A program made the translations under genes and the position numbers. Under the pieces are notes generated by a model that was not told where the DNA came from, ran no database searches, and saw only the letters and a program-made list of their open reading frames with translations. From Acanthamoeba lenticulata (Eukaryota > Discosea > Longamoebia > Acanthamoebidae), in the NCBI GenBank assembly GCA_002179805.1, contig NAVB01002322.1, forward strand, positions 1-17,853: 17,853 nt of DNA, given 5' to 3'. Below are positions 8,560 through 17,853 of this stretch, in pieces; positions within the stretch are counted from its first letter, which is position 1, and every line of letters starts with the position of its first letter.

Positions 8560-11461
8560 TTATGTACACTCGCTGCTCGTGCTGCCGCTGGGCCTCGCCG
8601 CGTGGCGCCGAGCGGCTCGGACAAAGCCCTCGCGGCGGGCCCGAAGTCGCTTAATCTCGCGCTGCAGGGCGGCCATGGCCTTCATCTTCTCCTCCAGCTC
8701 CTGCTCCACGGCTTCTAGCCGCTGGGCGGGCGTGAGGGCGAGCGCTCCTTCTTCCTCTTCATGCTCGCTCTGATTAGCATCATCTTCCTCCTCCTCCACC
8801 TCTACCTCCTCCTCCTCCTGTTGCACGTTGCGGTCACCGCGGCCAGGCGACAGAAGGACAGCTTCGTTGTCCTGCGAGAAGAAGATCACGTCTTCCTCCT
8901 CCTGTCCGTCCGCGTCGCTCGTCGCACCCTCGTCGTCAGGCTTGGCTTCCGCCTCGGTGCCGAGATCGGCTCCCTCGTTTGGCGCCGTGTTGGCTTGGGC
9001 GGCTTCAACTTCTGGCTGCTGTCGCTGCGGTTGGGGTGGTGATTGAAGCGCGCGGTCAGGCTGGGATGGGCGCTTGACGAGGATCTGGATCGTCATCTTC
9101 TTGGTCTCCACCAGGGCGGTAGTCTGGCCATCGGCCGCGGGCACCGGGTCGTGCCGTGTGATCTCGATCTCGACCACGTCTGTCTCGCCGTCGTCTCCGT
9201 CCTCCCCTGGCGCCGACCCGCGGTGGGCCAGCGCGACGGCTGTCGACGGCCTTGCCTCCAGTATCTCACCTTTGCCGTTGAAATCGCCAACGTGCGGCAG
9301 CGGGCAGGCAGTGGCTACCTGAGGAAGAGCCGCTGCTGAGGTGGTCACCGGCACAGTCGGGACGATCACTGCATCGTTCGGCCCGGATGGCGCTCCAACG
9401 GACACGGCCGCCGGTTCGCAGCTCGCTGAGCTCTCGGCGGCCTCAATCGTCGCAGCGGCCGCAGTCACTGCAGCGGCAGGGCTGCCGACAAGGGCGCGCA
9501 GGGTCATGCCAACCAGCGGCTGCACCACGGCGCTCGTGGCCTCTGTCATCTGCTCCGGGTTGAGGCCACCGGCGCCAACCTGCTCGGCCACGGCCGCGAC
9601 ACCGACGTCTTCTGTGCTGATGGCCGCAGCTGGCACGGAGGCTTCGCCAGAGACCGGATCGATGCCCACGACCTGATGCTCCCACTCGGTGAGCAGATCC
9701 AGCACGCGGTGCCGCCGGTTCTTCTGGTCCTCCTCGAGCTTCTTGTTGTACTCCTCCACCTCTTTCGCCCGCAGTTCGCGCTCCTCACTCGTCAGCAGAC
9801 TCTCGGCCGCGAGTTCCTCCACCGCCTCAGCTGTCGACACCTTCGTCGGCCCGCCGCCATCGCTTCCGGCCGCCCCGGGTGCCGTGGCGGCGGCCTCTCG
9901 GGCGCTGCGCTTCTTGAGCTCCTCGCGCCACCACTCGTCCCCTGTTTTGCGGTGCTTCAGGCCGCGCGGCGACAGATCGGCCAACGCCACGCCAGACTTG
10001 GCCCGCGTGCCCAGCTCGACCAGAACCGACGGCGCGCCGCCGCTTCCGTCCTCGGCCTGCGCGTGTGCCGCGCCCGCCGCGTCTGTGGACTTTTTGACGA
10101 TGGCCGACCGCTGGGTGGTGATCTCCGAGCCCGACCGCGTGTGACCGCGCTTGCGGCCACGAATCAGGCGCAGTGTGGCCTTCTTCTCACGCTCCTCGGC
10201 CTTCTCTTTGCGGCGCAGCGTGGCCCTCTTCTCGCGCTCCTCCTTCTTCTCCTCCTTGCGGCGCTGCTTCTTGGCCTTCTTGTCGGCGTGGGCCGCCGAG
10301 ACGCCCGACGACTCACCGTCGCTCCCGCTGCTGTCGGCCTGCACATGCAGGCCGCCCAGGTTGCCGGTGCTCGTGGAGGTCGTGATCTTGTTGCGGCGGC
10401 GAAAGGTCATCAGCGCCCGCGTGCCGCGCTGCTCCCAGGCCTCGTCGGTCTCGTCCCACTGGCTCATGCCGGCCACATCGAGCCCCTCGAGGATCTGCGA
10501 GAGCTGCTTGCGCCGTCGCCCGCCGCTCACACCGCTGCTGACACCGTTGCGCTGGAGTGTGGCGTGGTAGTCTGCGCTCACGGCCTCAGCAGCGGCAGTG
10601 CCCTTGGTCAGCGTCCGCGAGGACGACGAGCCCAGCGCCACATGACGCCCTCGGGCGGACGCCGAATGACTCGTCGACGACGTGGCGTCCACCTCGGCTG
10701 ATGGCAACACCGGGTCGGGAAGCGGCGCAATGTCCTTGCTGTCCTTCTTCTTGGTGCCGCTAAAGCCCTCGCCCTTCTTTTTGGGGCTCTTCATGCGCGG
10801 CGTGACCTCAGCCGATGCGCCGCCGCGATCGATCGAGAACGAGCGCAGGCGGCCGATGAGGCCGACCAACGGGCCCTCGTCCTTTTGAGGACTCCCGCCA
10901 TCGTCGCCGCTGTGGTGACTACTGCTGCTGGCGTCTGATGACTTGTCGTGCTGCGCAATCGCGACGGCGGGCGGAGGCGGGTGGTTAGGGTCGGCACTGC
11001 TGTCGGTGCTGCCGCGTGGGCTGTCGGATGGTGTCGAGGTGGCGCCCGCGGCGTCATCGAACGAAAGGGAAACCGGGCAGTTGAGCGTCGGGTACTTTTG
11101 CTTGCTTACTTTCGTGCGTCGGATGGGCGAGGGGCTGTTGGTAGCCTGTACCAAGGATGACGAGCAAAAAGCGAAAAACGAAACGAAAACGGAACGCAGC
11201 GACAAGAGAGGGGGGGAGAGAGAGAGAGAGAGACGAGAGATGAGCATAGACAACGTTGAGCGAGCAACCCCTTTGCACAAGCGCTAAGCTCAAGGCGGGA
11301 AAAGTAGAAGGACAAAGGAGGTCGACCTTGACTGTTGGCGGGATTTCACTTACTGAGGACCCGAGCAGAAGGAGCTTCTTCTTTCTGTCCTTCTTGTCTG
11401 CTGCACTCTCCTTCTTTTCTAGGTTCGGTTCCGAGGTTGATCTGTGGCCATTGCGCATCAT
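8560..11461 (-). CDS. Long low-complexity charged protein with two coiled-coil regions, unknown function
   Basis: Two exons, 11461-11354 and 11145-8560, give 897 residues. The first exon (MMRNGHRSTSEPNLEKKES...) ends at a perfect GTAAGT donor; the acceptor at 11146 is in phase 0, and the 208-nt intron carries a GA microsatellite. Residues about 40-310 are Ser/Pro/Gly-rich and basic. About 318-372 is a Lys/Arg/Glu helix with a tandem repeat (REKRATLRRKEKAE, EREKKATLRL), ending in a basic RGRKRGHTRSGS that looks like a kinase site. The middle is Ala/Val/Glu low complexity; about 720-770 holds a more ordered stretch (VVEIEITRHDPV, KKMTIQILVKRPS). An acidic block (EEEEVEVEEEEDD) is followed by a heptad-rich helix at about 838-878 (RLEAVEQELEEKMKAM). 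No catalytic domain or membrane segment is visible. The continuous 862-codon frame and GC-rich third positions support it as real. I do not recognise the family. Confidence 0.8.
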
Positions 11462-11561
11462 CGATCTTAAGAACAAATGGGAGGAGGAGGAGGAGGAGGA
11501 GAAAAATGGGCTGAGAAGAGGCCGTACTTGTGCCCGCGAGGGCTCAGCATCATCATTTTAG

Positions 11562-11762
11562 CCCCCAGGGCGCGTGCCAGTGATAGTGCCGGGCGAAGTC
11601 AAGGACCTGCTCACCAAAAGAATTCGCGGCCCAAGCCGCGGTCGTCTCGATTGCGCGTGGCCCCAATACAAGGAAGACACTTCATTTCATTACGCCAAGT
11701 TCCGGCGCCCGCTCCAACAACAACAGAGCCCCAAGAAGCGCGAGCCCAAGTCTTGCGTTTGA
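11562..11762 (+). CDS. Coding-like exon without a visible start codon, unknown product
   Basis: Frame 11562-11762 encodes 66 residues and ends in TGA. It follows an intron-like acceptor (CATCATTTTAG) and has a TAG in frame just upstream, so it would be an internal or last exon. Codons are strongly GC-rich at third positions, and the peptide (VPGEVKDLLTKRIRGPSRGR, then LDCAWPQYKEDTSFHYAKF) looks more like a protein than the overlapping 111-codon frame starting at ATG 11477. It has no internal ATG. No GT donor downstream of ATG 11477 has the right phase to join to it. It lies between the divergent start of the long minus-strand gene (11461) and the convergent small gene (stop 11817). The start may be in an unrecognised 5' exon, or a sequence error may hide it. 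Confidence 0.4.
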   Translation, partial: PPGRVPVIVPGEVKDLLTKRIRGPSRGRLDCAWPQYKEDTSFHYAKFRRPLQQQQSPKKREPKSCV

Positions 11763-11765
11763 AGC

Positions 11766-11771
11766 TTTATT
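11766..11771 (-). terminator. Poly(A) signal of the 65-codon gene
   Basis: TTTATT on the + strand reads AATAAA on the minus strand, 46 bases past the stop at 11817-11819. It supports the small minus-strand gene as a real transcription unit. Confidence 0.55.
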
Positions 11772-11816
11772 CACAAAGTTGCTTAGTACAATCGACGAGA
11801 CGGGCCTTGTAGGGTA

Positions 11817-12078
11817 TCAAATCCCAGAGAAGTTTGGCTTGTCGCCAGTGCCCTTCTGCACTCCGCGCTCGGTCTCCTTCTTGGGCGCGCTCAGCTGCAA
11901 GAAGGGGTGAGTCAACCACAAACTTGACTCACTTTTGAGAAGAAAGGAAGTACTGTACTGCTGACTGCTGGAATTTGTCAACGATGATGGCCGGTTTGGG
12001 TGCCGCGCCTGGTGCGGGGCTAGAGCTTCCGCTGGCACTCTTGATGTTGAAGCCGTAAACGTGACCCTTAGACGACAT
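11817..12078 (-). CDS. Small 65-residue protein, unknown function
   Basis: Two exons, 12078-11959 and 11894-11817, join in phase 0 to give 65 residues (MSSKGHVYGFNIKSASGSSS at the start, KKETERGVQKGTGDKPNFSG near the end). The intron is 64 nt with a GTACAG donor and a TTGCAG acceptor. The second exon is a compact, charged, GC3-rich stretch. A stronger donor (GTGAGT) lies 30 nt downstream, but using it would put TGA right after the junction; without splicing the frame stops after 49 residues. The protein is hydrophilic with no domain I recognise. It lies downstream of the tRNA gene on the same strand and has an AATAAA after its stop. Confidence 0.55.
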
Positions 12079-12148
12079 GCGTGGTTGTGGTTGCAAATAC
12101 TACTCGCACAGCACCCACAAGGAACAGTGGGCCTGTGAGCCAAAAGCA

Positions 12149-12165
12149 GTGGTTGGAGCAACCAC
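12149..12165. repeat. Short perfect inverted repeat upstream of the 65-codon gene
   Basis: GTGGTTG and CAACCAC are separated by three bases. It sits between the tRNA gene and the ATG at 12078, where a promoter of the small gene would be. It may be a binding site for a dimeric factor or chance. Confidence 0.5.
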
Positions 12166-12204
12166 AAATGACCGCTTTTCTTTTGGGAGATATGATTTGG
12201 TTCC

Positions 12205-12210
12205 AAAAAA
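12205..12210 (-). terminator. RNA polymerase III terminator of tRNA-Ala
   Basis: Six A residues on the + strand give a T6 run on the minus strand, two bases past the tRNA 3' end. This is a typical Pol III stop. Confidence 0.8.
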
Positions 12211-12212
12211 TT

Positions 12213-12285
12213 TGGAGGAGAAGGGTATCGATCCCTTTACCTCTCGCATGCTAAGCGAGCGCTCTACCATCTGAGCTACACCCCC
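12213..12285 (-). tRNA. tRNA-Ala(AGC): tRNA-Ala, anticodon AGC
   Basis: A 73-nt cloverleaf without an intron reads on the minus strand from GGGGGTGTAGCTCAGATGGT to the discriminator A. The anticodon AGC (12252-12250) lies in a TTAGCAT loop closed by the CTCGC/GCGAG stem. The D arm has GCTC...GAGC and the T arm AAGGG/CCCTT with loop ATCGATA. The acceptor stem has the G3-U70 wobble that is the identity element for alanyl-tRNA synthetase. Pair 6-67 is a U-U mismatch. A T6 terminator follows directly, and CCA is not encoded, as expected in a eukaryotic nucleus. Confidence 0.96.
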
Positions 12286-12441
12286 TTACAAAATGCGTTA
12301 CATTTTCTCACCTACATTGATGTGTAACATCTCATTTGGTCCACAACGTTGATTATTTCCTGACTGAATTTGAGTTTAAAAATTTCAAGATAGCAGATTT
12401 TAGAGCGACCGCGGACAGTATTCAGTTATCTGTTTAGCGTG
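12286..12441. promoter_or_regulatory. AT-rich divergent spacer between tRNA-Ala and the repeat-protein gene
   Basis: These 156 bp separate the 5' end of tRNA-Ala (-) from the ATG at 12442 (+). They are clearly more AT-rich than the coding regions (for example GAGTTTAAAAATTTCAAG at about 12370-12387), fitting a promoter. A TATA-like TTTAAAAA lies about 70 bp before the ATG. Confidence 0.45.
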
Positions 12442-13959
12442 ATGGACACGCTGCCGGGCGAGCTATTAAGTCTCATCTTGAGCTCTATTCAAGAGTGTAT
12501 GGTTCCGGTGTGCCGTGCAGTTGGCCTTCGCTGGGCACAAATCCTTGATCACGTGGTGGAAAAAAGATTCAAGGTCCTTGCGGCCAACCCAACGCAACAC
12601 GGCGACTTCGCGGCCCACGTTGCCCGCGCTGGCTGGCTCTCCGTGCTTCAGTGGGCACGCGATAATGGCTGCCCGTGGGACAAGAAGACATGTGGTGCTG
12701 CGGCCCGAGGCGGCCATCTTGGCGTGTTGCAGTGGCTACGGGCGTATGACTGCCCGTGGGATGAGCGGACATGTGCCAATGCGGCCAGGGGCGGCCACCT
12801 CGAGGTGCTTCAGTGGGCCCGCCACAACGGCTGCCCATGGGACGAGCGCACGGCCGCCAGGGCGTCCAGGGGCGCCCATCTTAGTGTGCTTTCATGGGCT
12901 CGAGACAACGGCGCGCCGTGGAACGAGAGCGCCTGCACAGCTGCCTCGCGCGGCGGTCACACCGATATCCTCTTGTGGCTGTGCGACCACGGCTGCATGC
13001 TCGACGATTCTGCATCGATACAAGCCGCACGCCATGGCCACCTCGCCATCCTCGAGTGGCTGCTTGAGCATGTTGGGTCGATCTGCATGAACGAGCAAAC
13101 GTGCGCCGCCGCGGCCAGGGGCGGCCACCTCGAGGTGCTCCAGTGGCTACAAACCAAAGCCAACTGCAGGTGGGACGAGCGGACGAATGTGGCCGCCATC
13201 TGCGCCGGCCATGATGACGTCTTTCGGTGGGCCATCGACTCTGGCTGCCCAGCCGGCGTGCTGACCTTGGCTGAACTCGCTACTGCCGGCCGCCTCGACC
13301 TGCTCCGGTGGCTGTGGGACAAGAGCGTCGTAGCAGAAGACATTCGCTACTATTTGACTGAAGCCGTGAGTGAGGCTGCGGTGCGCAGTGGTCGTTTGGA
13401 GGTTCTCCACTGGCTGCAGGAGGTGGGTTGCCCATGGGACTACCAGGCAACAGCAGCGGCGGCGGAGATTGGTCGGCTGGACATCCTTCAGTGGCTTCAC
13501 GAGCGAGGGTGCTTAATCGGATCCAGTTGCCTGCAGGCAGCCGCGCGTGGTGGACACCTTGACGTCCTCTGCTGGCTGCGAGATCACGTCAGCTACCGAT
13601 TTCAAGCAAACACCTGTGCCGGCGCAGCTGAGGGCGGCCATCTTGATGTTCTCCGGTGGTTGCGTGAAGAAGAGAGCTGCCCCTGGGACTTGAGCACCAC
13701 TGTTGGGGCAGCTGGCGAGGGACACCTTCACGTGCTGCAGTGGGCGGTGGCCCATGGAGCGCCATGGACAACGGTGACCTGCGCCGCGGCAGCAGAGAAG
13801 GGTCACCTGCACGTACTGCAGTGGCTGCACGAAAACGGCTGCCCATGGGATGACCTGACCTGCAGACTTGCTGGTGCCGGGAGTCATGACACTTTCCACG
13901 AGTGGGCCCACGCCAACGGCTGCCCGCGTGCCGAAGGCTGCACACAAAATAGCGAATAA
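12442..13959 (+). CDS. F-box-like protein with about 15 ankyrin-like 'GCPWD' repeats
   Basis: An intronless frame of 505 residues. The ATG at 12442 is chosen; the codon before it is GTG. The N-terminus (MDTLPGELLSLILSSIQE) has the LP-x-EL-x-x-I-L pattern of an F-box, followed from about residue 60 by 15-16 repeats of 25-33 residues. A typical unit is HLEVLQWARHNGCPWDERTC plus AxAARGG. These are divergent ankyrin-type helix pairs, with the NGCPWD turn typical of large repeat families in Acanthamoeba and in amoeba-infecting giant viruses such as pandoraviruses. F-box proteins link SCF ubiquitin ligases to targets; ankyrin-type repeats would bind the target. Both roles are family inference. Central repeats are more worn than the first three and last three. 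The stop codon overlaps its poly(A) signal. The gene may belong to a gene-virus exchange pool. Confidence 0.9.
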   Translation: MDTLPGELLSLILSSIQECMVPVCRAVGLRWAQILDHVVEKRFKVLAANPTQHGDFAAHVARAGWLSVLQWARDNGCPWDKKTCGAAARGGHLGVLQWLRAYDCPWDERTCANAARGGHLEVLQWARHNGCPWDERTAARASRGAHLSVLSWARDNGAPWNESACTAASRGGHTDILLWLCDHGCMLDDSASIQAARHGHLAILEWLLEHVGSICMNEQTCAAAARGGHLEVLQWLQTKANCRWDERTNVAAICAGHDDVFRWAIDSGCPAGVLTLAELATAGRLDLLRWLWDKSVVAEDIRYYLTEAVSEAAVRSGRLEVLHWLQEVGCPWDYQATAAAAEIGRLDILQWLHERGCLIGSSCLQAAARGGHLDVLCWLRDHVSYRFQANTCAGAAEGGHLDVLRWLREEESCPWDLSTTVGAAGEGHLHVLQWAVAHGAPWTTVTCAAAAEKGHLHVLQWLHENGCPWDDLTCRLAGAGSHDTFHEWAHANGCPRAEGCTQNSE

Positions 13960-13960
13960 A
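13955..13960 (+). terminator. Poly(A) signal overlapping the stop of the repeat-protein gene
   Basis: AATAAA includes the TAA stop at 13957-13959. Only 71 bp remain before the stop of the convergent receptor gene, so the 3' untranslated region must be very short or overlap its neighbour. Confidence 0.6.
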
Positions 13961-13984
13961 AAAGCTGTACACGGACGGCCAACA

Positions 13985-13990
13985 TTTATT
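13985..13990 (-). terminator. Poly(A) signal of the CUB/RasGAP receptor gene
   Basis: TTTATT on the + strand reads AATAAA on the minus strand, 40 bases past the TGA at 14031-14033. It faces the poly(A) signal of the + gene at 13955. Confidence 0.6.
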
Positions 13991-14030
13991 AACAGCGGTG
14001 CAGACCTTGGAATGTGGCCCTTCTAGCTCA

Positions 14031-17853
<3,823 letters not shown>

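Noticed and set aside
9676..10701. A 341-codon + strand open frame inside the long minus-strand gene
   Set aside because: It lies opposite an 862-codon frame, is Leu/Arg/Ala-biased as expected for the antisense of GC-rich codons, and has no splice or domain support.
11477..11812. A 111-codon + ORF starting with a Gly run
   Set aside because: Its start is a GGA microsatellite, and its later part overlaps a better frame (11562-11762) with clear GC3 bias. I prefer the latter.

Overview
This 17.9 kb window looks like nuclear DNA of a free-living amoeba, most likely Acanthamoeba. The reasons are the high GC with GC-rich third codon positions, densely packed genes on both strands, many GT-AG introns (mostly 50-210 nt), a eukaryotic ribosomal protein and tRNA, and a protein built from the 'GCPWD' ankyrin-like repeats typical of amoebae and their giant viruses. 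No mobile element, CRISPR array or prophage was seen. All exon models were made by hand from splice sites, phase and protein-family fit.

Layout, left to right: (1) the C-terminal half of an ABCF ATPase of ABCF3/Gcn20 type (+, 1-784). (2) A six-exon OGFr-domain protein with a very acidic tail (-, 921-2796). (3) A small basic protein of unknown function (+, 3007-3570), sharing a divergent promoter with gene 2. (4) A coiled-coil, multi-pass membrane protein of unknown function (+, 3638-5128). (5) A basic coiled-coil protein with unusually short introns (-, 5316-7001). (6) Ribosomal stalk protein P0 with an aberrant C-terminal tail (-, 7227-8268). (7) A long, low-complexity charged protein (-, 8560-11461). 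(8) A coding-like + exon without a visible start (11562-11762) and a 65-codon minus-strand gene (11817-12078). (9) tRNA-Ala(AGC) (-, 12213-12285) and an intronless F-box-like/ankyrin-like repeat protein (+, 12442-13959). (10) A 14-exon gene, cut by the right edge (-, 14031-17704 and beyond).

The most unusual object is gene 10. Joining its exons in phase gives at least two extracellular CUB domains, one transmembrane helix, and a cytoplasmic region with a RasGAP arginine-finger segment followed by a very basic helix. A receptor that couples CUB ectodomains directly to a RasGAP-like module is an architecture I do not know from described receptors. It suggests a surface receptor that acts on Ras signalling without a kinase. 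The RasGAP part seems to lack the usual C-terminal half, so the activity itself is inferred.

The other genes are mostly independent housekeeping or orphan genes. Translation is represented by P0, tRNA-Ala and the Gcn20-type ABCF protein, but nothing suggests they are co-regulated. Convergent pairs have very short gaps: 71 bp between the repeat-protein and receptor stops, with poly(A) signals facing each other.
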